DNA of 64,000 nucleotides from JAAYCU01 sp964401335 (GTDB lineage Bacteria > Planctomycetota > Phycisphaerae > UBA1845 > PWPN01), in the NCBI GenBank assembly GCA_964401335.1, contig CAYNYK010000007.1:1-64000 (forward strand). Direction: 5' to 3'. The notes under the pieces are model-generated. The model was not told the DNA's origin. It saw only the letters and a list, made by a program, of their open reading frames with translations, and did not search any database. Of this stretch, positions 46,148-54,309 are shown piece by piece. Both the position numbers and the translations under genes were made by a program. How positions within the stretch are numbered: the first letter of the stretch is position 1; each line of letters opens with the position of its first letter.

Positions 46148-46383
46148 CTTACGTGCCTCCTCATCACCGCGATCGCGCCGCCTGGGCCCTGCCCACATCG
46201 GGCGGATCGTCGGAGTGCGGCGTAGCCCTCCATCGGAACCATGCCGCAGGCTCGTCTGTATATTGCTTTTCCTCTGCCGGTTTCCGGTGATGCGGAACGC
46301 CCCGCATTACCCCGCCGACACCTGTTAACTGCTTGGTCGTTACTTCCCTGTGCAAACCCCTGAAGACCTGACCACGACCTCGT

Positions 46384-46491
46384 TCAGCTGCTACGCAGGC
46401 GCGGCCTGACGATCACAGGCTTCACCGATCCTTCGGTGACGCTGCACGCATCGACTTTGCGGACAAGCCCCTTTAATTTTCCTGGGCGCAT
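46384..46491 (-). CDS. possible leader peptide upstream of flagellin 2
   Basis: 35 codons from ATG 46491 to TGA 46384, preceded by AAGGAGATTAG, one of the best ribosome-binding sites in the window. The peptide is basic (starts MRPGKLKGLVRKVD, ends RPRLRSS). It contains the hairpin TCACCGA-AGGA-TCGGTGA. It could be a regulatory leader ORF or a small protein; there is no homologue I recognise. Confidence 0.35.
   Translation of the reverse strand: MRPGKLKGLVRKVDACSVTEGSVKPVIVRPRLRSS
46422..46439 (-). promoter_or_regulatory. GGA-loop hairpin, CsrA-site candidate (flagellin 2 leader)
   Basis: Minus-strand TCACCGA-AGGA-TCGGTGA: seven perfect base pairs with loop AGGA, about 275 bases upstream of the flagellin 2 start. 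Confidence 0.45.
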
Positions 46492-46832
46492 CTAATCTCC
46501 TTATAAAAACGGGACTTGCAGGTTTCCGGACATAGGGTTGTCTGATAATTTTTCCAGGTGGATTCGCGGGAAACCGCCATGGCTTTTATTGGACAAGCGG
46601 GGCAAGGACCGATCATCCGAGCATCGAAAAATTTTTGAGAGCCGGAGCATTATCTGGTCAATGGTCAACGGTTTTTCCGTAATCAAAGGGCTTTATCAGA
46701 ACATAAAAAGAACCCATAACAGGCGGCTTGATCGACCCACAGCCGGTCACCTCCACCTCTGTTGACTCGTGCGAATTAATCCCGACGCGAACAGATTTCC
46801 GCTGGTCGACGGGTTATCGGAAAACTAAACGA

Positions 46833-46862
46833 CAAGGGCCGATTCTCGCGAACCGGCCCTTG
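46833..46862 (-). terminator. intrinsic terminator of flagellin 3
   Basis: Minus-strand stem CAAGGGCCGG / (C)CGGCCCTTG-type pairing, CAAGGGCC with GGCCCTTG at the base, 30 bases after the flagellin stop, followed by TCGTTTAGTTTT. The U-tract is imperfect. Confidence 0.7.
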
Positions 46863-46891
46863 CCCAAAAAACGTTAGCCACAACCTTTGGT

Positions 46892-48334
46892 TTAACCACC
46901 CAAGAGGGACAACACGCTCTGTGGGGTGGTGTTGGCCAAGGCCAGAACACTGGTACCGGCGCTGACCAGAATCTGGTTTCGTGTCAGATTCGACGTTTCC
47001 TCGGCAAAATCGGTGTCTCGGATGGCCGACTCGCTGGCCGTCAAATTTTCCAGAGTAATGGACAACGAATTGATATTGGTCTGAAGCGTGTTCCGCTCGA
47101 AGGCCCCCAGTCGCCCGCGAAGGACGGCGACCTGGCGAATGGCTTCGGTGACAATGTTCCCCGCCCTTTCGCGATTGGTCATATCACCGATGATCTCATA
47201 GTCGCCACCCTGTACAATCTGGCTCAGGAACCCGACGGCCGTATTGCCCAGGCGGGAGGCGGCCACGGATTGTACGCCGATATTGACCTGCTGATTGGTA
47301 TTGACATCCGGGCCAAGCTGGAACAGGGCCCCTCCTCCGGTAATCGCGAAACTGGTCGAATTCAGGCCGAAGTTCTCGACCAAAGTCAAGGTCAAATCGA
47401 GGGTCGAGGTGTTGAGGCTCACCTCCAAACCCCGGCCCACGGCGCGGGCCCCGTTGATGATGGCCACGGCGTCCTGCCCATAATCATTATTGGCCACGGC
47501 GCCTGCGGTGTTATAGAGTGGGAAGGAGGAGCCGCCGGCCAATTCGGTCACCTGCACAAGCTGATCCGAACCGTAATCCGTGCTGCGGAAACAGATTCCG
47601 CTGCCAGGAACCGCGCTGTTGATATAGGCCGCCTCAACACCGCAAGATTCACTGACCGCGTTAACCGCCGTAATGACATCATCGAGGGAAGAGCCGGCCA
47701 CCAAGGTCACGGTAGTGGTGCCCTTGTTACCCCTCAATTCAATGGAAATATTGCTGGTGATGGTGCTGGCCCGATATTGCAGCTCGGCTTTCTGGGCGGA
47801 TTGGGTCACAACCATCTGAACCGGCACGTACGGTCGATTGCCAAACTGCACGCCATGCACCTGCAGCGTGGAAATGGCGCTCGCTTGCACCCCGCTGGTG
47901 AGATAGTCAAGCGAACCGTCCAGCAGTTTTCGACCGGCAAAACTGGTCGTATTGGCGATACGGGTGATGGACTCGATCGCCGAATCGATTTGTAACTGGT
48001 TGGCCATGATTTCATCTTTGGACATGGCCCCGTCGTTGGCCGCCTCGACGATCAGGCCCTGGATATCGGTGAGCAGTGAAGCCACCTCGTTCAGGGCCCC
48101 TTCCGTGGTGGCGATTATATTGATCGCTCGCTCGGAATTGTCGATGGCCTTGGATACCCCGGACATCTCCGCGCGGAGATGCTCGGAATTGATCAAACCG
48201 GCCGGATCATCCGCCCCGCGGTTGATCCGCAGGCCGCTTGATAACCTTTCCAGAGAAATAGTCAGTTCACGTTGGGATGCGCGCAGTGTGCGTTGGGCGA
48301 TGAGCGCCGGCACATTGGTGTTAATTCTAGCCAT
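46892..48334 (-). CDS. flagellin, paralogue 3
   Basis: 480 residues. N-terminal MARINTNVPALIAQRTLRAS, LERLSSGLRINRGADDPAG; C-terminal SAIRDTDFAEETSNLTRNQILVSAG-like helix ending LALANTTPQSVLSLLGG. The central domain contains one flagellin-IN segment (LDDVITAVNAVSESCGVEA) with an unusual Cys. It is the first flagellin downstream of csrA. Its ribosome-binding site lies inside a hairpin listed separately. Confidence 0.95.
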   Translation of the reverse strand: MARINTNVPALIAQRTLRASQRELTISLERLSSGLRINRGADDPAGLINSEHLRAEMSGVSKAIDNSERAINIIATTEGALNEVASLLTDIQGLIVEAANDGAMSKDEIMANQLQIDSAIESITRIANTTSFAGRKLLDGSLDYLTSGVQASAISTLQVHGVQFGNRPYVPVQMVVTQSAQKAELQYRASTITSNISIELRGNKGTTTVTLVAGSSLDDVITAVNAVSESCGVEAAYINSAVPGSGICFRSTDYGSDQLVQVTELAGGSSFPLYNTAGAVANNDYGQDAVAIINGARAVGRGLEVSLNTSTLDLTLTLVENFGLNSTSFAITGGGALFQLGPDVNTNQQVNIGVQSVAASRLGNTAVGFLSQIVQGGDYEIIGDMTNRERAGNIVTEAIRQVAVLRGRLGAFERNTLQTNINSLSITLENLTASESAIRDTDFAEETSNLTRNQILVSAGTSVLALANTTPQSVLSLLGG

Positions 48335-48337
48335 TTG

Positions 48338-48353
48338 CAATCCTCCTTGATTG
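48338..48353 (-). promoter_or_regulatory. hairpin sequestering flagellin 3 ribosome-binding site, CsrA-site candidate
   Basis: Minus-strand CAATC-AAGGAG-GATTG: a five-base stem presenting the Shine-Dalgarno AAGGAG, with its GGA, in a six-base loop, four bases before ATG. This is the classical geometry of a CsrA target on a flagellin mRNA. Confidence 0.6.
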
Positions 48354-48392
48354 AGTCTTGGCTACGAATCCGTCGTTTGACGGAATTTACCG

Positions 48393-48423
48393 CCGGACCG
48401 TCGGGGGCAAAGCCCCGGTCCGG
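48393..48423 (-). terminator. large hairpin between csrA and flagellin 3
   Basis: CCGGACCG (48393-48400) pairs with CGGTCCGG (48416-48423), with an inner GGGGC-TTT-GCCCC-type stem. There is no U-tract on the minus strand, so it may be a processing site or weak attenuator separating csrA from flagellin rather than a true terminator. Confidence 0.45.
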
Positions 48424-48434
48424 AAGGTCCAAAC

Positions 48435-48686
48435 CTATCCTTTCTTCGGGGCCACCGCGGAGTTGTCGGGAACACCCGCAACCTTGGCGATGTCCTCGGG
48501 TTTGATACCGGAAGCCTCGCGGTTCTCCCGCTTGATGGCTTCGTACACTTCCTTACGATGTACGGGGACCTCCGGGGGGGCGTTGATCCCCAGGCGTACC
48601 TTGTCACCGCGAATATCCACAACCGTGATCTCAATATCATCACCGATCATGATTGTCTGATCGCGCTGTCTGGATAGCACCAACAT
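48435..48686 (-). CDS. csrA: carbon storage regulator CsrA
   Basis: 83-residue RNA-binding dimer that blocks translation by binding GGA hairpins near ribosome-binding sites. The core MLVLSRQRDQTIMIGDDIEI, VRLGINAPPEVPVHRKEVYEAI is fully typical, with the RNA-contacting L4/R6 and R44-type residues. The C-terminal tail (KPEDIAKVAGVPDNSAVAP) is longer than the 61-residue E. coli protein. The start at 48686 is fixed by the family N-terminus and the AAGGAG site; its own leader has two GGA copies (AGGAAGGA), suggesting autoregulation. Confidence 0.97.
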   Translation of the reverse strand: MLVLSRQRDQTIMIGDDIEITVVDIRGDKVRLGINAPPEVPVHRKEVYEAIKRENREASGIKPEDIAKVAGVPDNSAVAPKKG

Positions 48687-48920
48687 CCTCGGCTCCTTCC
48701 TAGGCCATGCCGATGCTTGAATGAACCCTGCTTGGCCACGACATCCAGGTGTCGTCCGCTTTACCCAACGACGACGCGCGGGAACGACCGGCAGATCGCC
48801 TTCGCGCAGCCCTGACGGCCAAGCAGCCGATAGCGACATTCGAGCCGGCCTGAAGACCTATGATACAATTCGCGGCCTACCGCGGACAAATAAAAGCGTC
48901 TTCAAGCCCTGCTGGAACAT
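48687..48920. other. intergenic between fliW and csrA
   Basis: About 230 bases. An in-frame upstream extension of csrA lacks family similarity. No hairpin or ORF of note. Confidence 0.45.
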
Positions 48921-49373
48921 CTAGGCTGTCTTGCTCACGACCGAGGCCGAGGGCCGCAGATCCATGAGCGGATGGCGCGTCGAGAACCTCCGATCCGACA
49001 ACACAAGTTGTTTGCCCTCGCGCGTCTGCACGTTGATCACCAACGGCCCCTGCAGGTTGCCGGTCAGGATTTGGTCCACCTTGTTGACGATGGTGAACAC
49101 CTGGGCCGCCGAAGGATCCTCCAGGCCAATCTGGGCCAACTCGTCGACCTTAACCGGGACCACGTAGTCCGGAATGAACAGGCGCGGGTCGCATACCACA
49201 AAAGCCAACTCCGGCCGGTCGACCGATTGCAGCCAATAAAAGCCGCTGTCCTCCGCCGTCTGAATCAGGGCGTACTCCTTTTGATTCGGAAATCCCAAAA
49301 TCCCTTTGGGAAACCGGATCAGTCGATGCTCGTCGACCTCCAAAGGTCCAAACCGCGACGTTTCGATAATCAT
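48921..49373 (-). CDS. fliW: flagellar assembly factor FliW
   Basis: 150 residues; a beta-barrel protein that binds CsrA and is displaced by flagellin, linking flagellin synthesis to export. Family motifs: TSRFGPLEVDEHRLIRFPKGILGF near the N-terminus, FYWLQSVDRPELAFVVCDP and the YVVPV, LTGNLQGPLVIN and GKQLVLSD stretches. ATG 49373 follows AGGAGTG. Directly upstream of csrA and the flagellin genes, as in Bacillus, which fits a FliW-CsrA-flagellin partner switch. Confidence 0.97.
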   Translation of the reverse strand: MIIETSRFGPLEVDEHRLIRFPKGILGFPNQKEYALIQTAEDSGFYWLQSVDRPELAFVVCDPRLFIPDYVVPVKVDELAQIGLEDPSAAQVFTIVNKVDQILTGNLQGPLVINVQTREGKQLVLSDRRFSTRHPLMDLRPSASVVSKTA

Positions 49374-49668
49374 CGCGACACTCCTGTAATGACCCATCCA
49401 AAGGTTGATTAGCCGCTGACGGGCATGTCGTTCGCCCGGTCGACGTCATCCGTAACGCCGCACCGCCGGGCTTTCCGACCACCTCCGTTTTGCCCGTCAA
49501 CCACCTGCGTCATCCTCTTCGCGACCCGGCAAACCCCTGCCGGGCAATCATCGCTTCGCGACCGCCGCCGGGTCGAAAGACGGCGATCGGATACCTCCTT
49601 CCCCCTTCGCTGAACTCCTCGCTCCTCCTCGGCCGTTTCGTTCCATCCCGCGGGCGGGCCCCAAAGAC
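49374..49668. other. intergenic between flgL and fliW
   Basis: About 295 bases downstream of flgL. Frames in this stretch have no ribosome-binding site and atypical composition. No terminator-like hairpin with a U-tract was found. Confidence 0.45.
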
Positions 49669-51633
49669 CTACCCGAGAAAGTCCAACAAGGACAAAGACA
49701 ACATGCTCTGGGCGCTCATCAGGTTCGCCTTCAAGGTCGTCTGGGCCAACTGGAAACGGGTCACCGCCTCGGTGTAATCCAGGTCCTTCGTTTGACTGAG
49801 TAAAGCCTGGGTGGTTATGACCGCGTCCTCGGTGAAATCCAGCCGGTTTTGCATGGCTTTTGACCGCCCCCCCACGATGCCCTGCCACTGGTTCGTTGAA
49901 TCGATAAACTGATTGATCTTCTCGCCGGCCGCGGTGATCGCCTGTTCCACATTCGTCCCCCCCTGGGTCAGGGCCTCGTAAAGCGAGATCAGGGCGCTGA
50001 ACACGCTGTCGGGGCGCACCCCGTTGGGGTCGTTGCCGACCAGCTCGGTGTCGGCCGGGTCGGTCACGGTGACATTCAAGCCAAGATCATCGATGGCGTA
50101 AGAATAATTAAGGCGTTCAACCGCCAGAGTGCCCGCCCCGCCGGTGCTGTCCACTAACCGTATACCATTTCCGGTGACGGCCAGGGAAGCCGTGACGGCC
50201 ACACCGGCACCTGTCGCGGCGTTATTAATGGCGTCGAGCACGTCCTGCACCGTGGTCGCGCCGTCCAGATTCACGTTGAACGACGATCCATCCTTGGCCA
50301 CGATCCGGAAATCATCCACTCCCGCGGTGAGTGAAACACCGCGCCCCTCATTCAGCGTGTTCAACCTTGTCTGGCCATAGAACGATCGAATCCCCAGTAA
50401 CTCGGCGGTGTTTCCCCCGGCCTCGCCCACGTACATGAAAGACCCGGATAATTGATTGACCAGGTTCAATCCGTCACCCCCGGCGTTGATCTCTGCCTTG
50501 ACCTGCGCGCCGGCGCCGTTGATCGTGTTGAGAATATCCTGGACCGTCGCAGCCCCGCTGAGGTCAATCGTCTTGATCGTGGCCCCGTTCTGAATCCGTA
50601 TCGAACCGAGGGCCGCCCCGGTGCCGCCAAATAGTGAATCAACCGAAGTCATGAGGGTGACTTTTGGATCCAGATCGGCGCCCACGATGGATGCCCCGCT
50701 GCCGCGAATCCCCAGATCGCGCGCCGCCGTACCCTGACCCACATCCATGATGGACACGGTGCCGGCCCCGGCGTCGATTTGTAAACCATTGCCCGCGGCG
50801 TTTATCGCAGCGTTGAATTGTCCGCCCGGCCCGACGGTAAGCCCGGCCGTCTCCGCCGCGGCATTCAGCTTATCCATGACGTTGCCGATCGTGTCGGCCG
50901 TGGTCAGATCCACCTGAAAACTGGCGGCCGGACTGCTCATCGTAATCAGAATGGACCCCGTTCCGACGGATACACCGGTCACTCCGTTCAGGTCCGTCAA
51001 ACGGGTGTCCCGCGTCAGAATGGGATTCAGATCCACCGCGCCCTCGACCACGCCGGTTAATGAACCGAAAAGTTCCGCGCCGTTAAGATTGATATTCGCG
51101 CTCTGTCCGAAATCGATCTGGGCGGTCAGGGAACGGGTGTCTCCGCGATAGATCACTCCGCCATACTCCTGGACAAAGGGGGGCTGGGTGGTCTGCTGAC
51201 CACCAAAGAGGTAGCGCCCCGCGTACATGCGGTTCCCGATAGTAACCAGTTGATCGATGATGCCGGATACGAGCTGGGCCATGGACTCGCGCTGAGACTG
51301 ATCGGCGGTGGAGTTCACCATCTCCGAGGCGATCTCGTGGGCCTGGATCAGCAGATCGTTGATCTCGCCGATCGTGGAGTCGGTCATGCTTAGAAACGTA
51401 TTGGCGTTGCGAATGTTTTCGAGGATCTGTTGTTGCTGCTCGAGAGTCTGGCTGAGTTTCATGGCCCGGGCGGCCAACACGGGATCCTCGCTGGGGGCGT
51501 TGAGTCGGTTTCCGGTAGCCATCCGGTTTTGCTCAAGGAACAACTGCAACGTGTTCCGCCGCAGGGTATCCAGCAGCGAAATCGACTGCATGTTCGTGCT
51601 GACGCGAACAATATTGATGGGTGTCACTGCCAT
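49669..51633 (-). CDS. flgL: flagellar hook-associated protein 3 (hook-filament junction), enlarged
   Basis: 654 residues, about twice the length of enterobacterial FlgL. The flagellin-like N-terminus (RVSTNMQSISLLDTLRRNTLQLFLEQNRMATG) and C-terminus (KDLDYTEAVTRFQLAQTTLKANLMSAQSMLSLSLLDFLG, in two parts here) are conserved. The middle carries three flagellin-IN-type repeats: TIGNVMDKLNAAA, TVQDILNTINGA and TVQDVLDAINNA. Joins the hook to the flagellin filament. Follows flgK by 67 bases. Confidence 0.93.
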   Translation of the reverse strand: MAVTPINIVRVSTNMQSISLLDTLRRNTLQLFLEQNRMATGNRLNAPSEDPVLAARAMKLSQTLEQQQQILENIRNANTFLSMTDSTIGEINDLLIQAHEIASEMVNSTADQSQRESMAQLVSGIIDQLVTIGNRMYAGRYLFGGQQTTQPPFVQEYGGVIYRGDTRSLTAQIDFGQSANINLNGAELFGSLTGVVEGAVDLNPILTRDTRLTDLNGVTGVSVGTGSILITMSSPAASFQVDLTTADTIGNVMDKLNAAAETAGLTVGPGGQFNAAINAAGNGLQIDAGAGTVSIMDVGQGTAARDLGIRGSGASIVGADLDPKVTLMTSVDSLFGGTGAALGSIRIQNGATIKTIDLSGAATVQDILNTINGAGAQVKAEINAGGDGLNLVNQLSGSFMYVGEAGGNTAELLGIRSFYGQTRLNTLNEGRGVSLTAGVDDFRIVAKDGSSFNVNLDGATTVQDVLDAINNAATGAGVAVTASLAVTGNGIRLVDSTGGAGTLAVERLNYSYAIDDLGLNVTVTDPADTELVGNDPNGVRPDSVFSALISLYEALTQGGTNVEQAITAAGEKINQFIDSTNQWQGIVGGRSKAMQNRLDFTEDAVITTQALLSQTKDLDYTEAVTRFQLAQTTLKANLMSAQSMLSLSLLDFLG

Positions 51634-51699
51634 AAAATCAGCTCAGCTATCAAGCGGCCGGCGGTCATCGCGGCCTGGTCCGGCCCCATCCCGATTCCC

Positions 51700-53412
51700 C
51701 TATCCCAATAATCCCAAAAGCTCCTCAAGAAGTTCGTTCACCGTCGTGGCATACCGGGCCGCGCCTTGAAACGAACGCTGCAACCGCATCAATGAAATCG
51801 TTTCTTCGTCCAGATTGACCCCGCTGACGGATTCGCGCTGCGAGGTCAATCCCATGGTGATGGCGTCGGCGGCATCGACGGCGGCCATCGCCGCCGAACC
51901 TTTCACCGCGATCCGCGTCGCGATCGTGTTGTAGAAGTCGTTCAGGCTCTGCCCGCCGAGTCCGGAAAGCGAGTCTGTACCCAGGTTAGCCATCGCCGCC
52001 GCATTGGAGCCGTCCCCCGGTCCGCCGCCTTGTCCGGCGGCCAGCAATCGGGCCCCGCCCGTCGCCGTTAATATGGAATTAACGCCGATATCCGAACCGT
52101 CCCGCCCGCTAAAGAATGTATTGATTCCCAATGCGGCCAGAACATTCGACGTGTCCTCCGCGAAATACACCTCAAAACCGTTGTCCGCGGTGATTCTCAA
52201 CCGATTATCCGAAGTCGCGAGAGCCGTCACGTTCCCCACCGCGTTGAGCTTGGCGGCCAGGGATTCCAATGACTCGTCCGTCCCGATACCGTCCAGATCC
52301 ACCGTGATGGTGGTCACCACGCTCATGCCGGTGGATGTATCCAGGACCTTGATAAGGAACGATCCATTGTTCGGAACCAGATCGAGGCCCGCATCCGCGC
52401 TGTTCAAAGCGGCGACCGAGTTGAGCACGTCAAACGTGCCCAGGACCTCGCTATACCCCTTCAACCCGCTGCCGCCGGCATGAACCTTATTGACTTCACT
52501 GATTAACGCCTGGGCCAGACTGTTCAAGTCGTCGACAAAACCCGATACATGCTCATCCCGGGCCGTAATCAGCCCGGCGATTTGCCCGCCGGTCAGGCTC
52601 ACCATTCCGTGGTTGTCGGCGAAACGAACGACCGCTTTCGGATCCTGTTCAACCGTCTCCAGCGTGGTGGTCAATCCGCGATTCAGACCGCCCTGAACCA
52701 GAGGCTCGTTACCGATGTAAACATTGACGCCGCCGTCGGGTTGTTCGCGAACCTGAATCTGCACCAAGGTGGATAATTCACGGAGCAAAGCGTCGCGCTG
52801 GTCGCGGAGGGCGTTGGCCCCGCCGACACTGGAATTCTCCAGGGCCGTAATTTGGACATTCAAAGCGGCGATGTCATCGGCCAAGGTGTTGGCCCGATGC
52901 GTGGAATCCTCGATCTGGGTATTCAATTCGTCGCGCAGTCCGAGCGCGTCCTGTCGTTGACGCTGGATTTCGTTCGCCAGCGTCTCGCCGGCTACCAGGA
53001 CCATCTGCCGGGTGCTTTCCTCCTCAGGCGAGTTTTGCAGGTTGCTCCAGGCGTTGAAGAAATTCTGCAGCAGAGTGGACAAATCCGAATCGGACAGTTC
53101 GTTCAGAATGGATTCGATGCGCCCCAGGGTCTGCTGCTCGGCCAGCACCGCGGCCTGATCTCCCAACGCCATGCGTAAACGGTTCTCCAGGGTTTCGTCC
53201 ACATTGCGACGCAAGCCGGTCAAAGCCACCCCCCCACCGGGCGCATATCCCTCCGGCAGCGTAATCCCGGTGATCGGCGTGAGCACCGCCGTCTGGCGTA
53301 CGTACGAATCGCTGCCGGCATTCGAGATGTTATTGCCCACCACCTGCAACGCGCTTTGGTAGGCAAGCAACGCGCTACGGCCGATTTGTAAAGCACCCGT
53401 AACCAGACTCAT
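51700..53412 (-). CDS. flgK: flagellar hook-associated protein 1
   Basis: 570 residues; first hook-filament junction protein. N-terminus: GRSALLAYQSALQVVGNNISNAGSDSY, the rod/hook family motif. A helical coil (LRDELNTQIEDSTHRANTLADDIAALNVQI) follows. C-terminus: SGVNLDEETISLMRLQRSFQGAARY. Contains a flagellin-IN-like repeat (ESLAAKLNAVGNVTALA). Starts two bases after the flgN stop. Confidence 0.96.
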   Translation of the reverse strand: MSLVTGALQIGRSALLAYQSALQVVGNNISNAGSDSYVRQTAVLTPITGITLPEGYAPGGGVALTGLRRNVDETLENRLRMALGDQAAVLAEQQTLGRIESILNELSDSDLSTLLQNFFNAWSNLQNSPEEESTRQMVLVAGETLANEIQRQRQDALGLRDELNTQIEDSTHRANTLADDIAALNVQITALENSSVGGANALRDQRDALLRELSTLVQIQVREQPDGGVNVYIGNEPLVQGGLNRGLTTTLETVEQDPKAVVRFADNHGMVSLTGGQIAGLITARDEHVSGFVDDLNSLAQALISEVNKVHAGGSGLKGYSEVLGTFDVLNSVAALNSADAGLDLVPNNGSFLIKVLDTSTGMSVVTTITVDLDGIGTDESLESLAAKLNAVGNVTALATSDNRLRITADNGFEVYFAEDTSNVLAALGINTFFSGRDGSDIGVNSILTATGGARLLAAGQGGGPGDGSNAAAMANLGTDSLSGLGGQSLNDFYNTIATRIAVKGSAAMAAVDAADAITMGLTSQRESVSGVNLDEETISLMRLQRSFQGAARYATTVNELLEELLGLLG

Positions 53413-53414
53413 GA

Positions 53415-53954
53415 TTAACCCACCGCCTCAAAAACACACGAGGATGTCGTCCCTTCCCGCCGACCATTACGCATATAGCCCTCGCCGGATGGCACACCGG
53501 TGGTCATCACCGCCAGCACGTGACCGAGATGCTCAAGCATGACCTGGGTTACCAGGGTCATGGTGACCCGCATCCTTTCGATCTCCTTGATCGTGTTGCG
53601 CAGACCGACCGCCGCGGTCAGGAGTTGGCTGCGGTACGGCTCGGGCAATTCCGCGGCCAATTCGTCTAGCTTGATCCTCGCCCGGCGCTCCTCCGACCAG
53701 CCAAGTTGCACGGCGATATGCCGACAGAGATGGCGACGCAGACCCTCGCGCTCGGCGAGTCGTTCCACCAACAGTTTTTCGCGAGCAGTGATCGACTGGA
53801 TTTTGGCACTGTCCGCCTGGCGAGCGCCGGCCAGCTTGTTCCGCAAATGCATGGCCAACTCGCCATGCAGGTCCAACAAATCTCCCATCAGCCGGACCAG
53901 GTCGCGGGCCAACTTATCCATGTCCGGTTGCCGCATGTCCACTTTACTCTCCAT
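53415..53954 (-). CDS. flgN: FlgN-like export chaperone for FlgK/FlgL
   Basis: 179 residues, almost wholly helical: LARDLVRLMGDLLDLHGELAMHLRNKL, QSITAREKLLVERLAEREGLRR and LRNTIKEIERMRVTMTLVTQVMLEH are the coiled pattern of FlgN chaperones. Similarity is weak but its place directly before flgK is typical. The start overlaps the flgJ stop. Confidence 0.78.
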   Translation of the reverse strand: MESKVDMRQPDMDKLARDLVRLMGDLLDLHGELAMHLRNKLAGARQADSAKIQSITAREKLLVERLAEREGLRRHLCRHIAVQLGWSEERRARIKLDELAAELPEPYRSQLLTAAVGLRNTIKEIERMRVTMTLVTQVMLEHLGHVLAVMTTGVPSGEGYMRNGRREGTTSSCVFEAVG

Positions 53955-54264
53955 CATTACCCCCCCTGAGATACCGCGTGTAATAGTCCGTTATCCGGTC
54001 CGCCAACCCGCCGCGCAAACCCTTGCCCGCCCGTCGGGAAAGCTCCATATTCAACTGGCCGCGAAACAATTCCTCGCCGCGGCCGCCGTGGGCAAAATCC
54101 GCCTTGAACGGATTGTTCTGAGCGACCTTGAGCATCTGACCGAAGAATGTGACCCCCACCATCTCGCCAACCACGGCGCGTAGCTGATAAACCTGCTTTT
54201 GCCGGGCCGCCTGCGCCGCCGTCGGCGGGGTCGTGTCCTGGATGGAGATGTTCATTTCGTTCAC
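53944..54264 (-). CDS. flgJ: rod-binding protein, FlgJ N-terminal domain only
   Basis: 106 residues matching the rod-binding half of FlgJ: MVGVTFFGQMLKVAQNNPFKADFAHGGRGEELFRGQLNMELSRR. The peptidoglycan hydrolase domain of enterobacterial FlgJ is absent, as in many phyla. GTG 54264 with GGAG upstream is favoured over ATG 54255. Localises to the periplasmic rod. Confidence 0.88.
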   Translation of the reverse strand: MNEMNISIQDTTPPTAAQAARQKQVYQLRAVVGEMVGVTFFGQMLKVAQNNPFKADFAHGGRGEELFRGQLNMELSRRAGKGLRGGLADRITDYYTRYLRGGNDGE

Positions 54265-54309
54265 GGTCTCGACTCCATGTCCGATACGCGGGCAACGATT
54301 CCCTCGCTT

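Larger units (their letters stand above)
46148..46832 (-). promoter_or_regulatory. long leader region of flagellin 2
   Basis: About 690 bases between flagellins 3 and 2. It includes a short ORF with a strong ribosome-binding site (46384-46491), a GGA-loop hairpin inside that ORF (46422-46439), and no other gene. A promoter was not firmly identified; TTTATAAG just before the small ORF could be part of one. Confidence 0.45.

Noticed and set aside
49409..49888. 159-codon ORF overlapping flgL and the fliW upstream region
   Set aside because: It lies in another frame of flgL for most of its length and has no family-like sequence.
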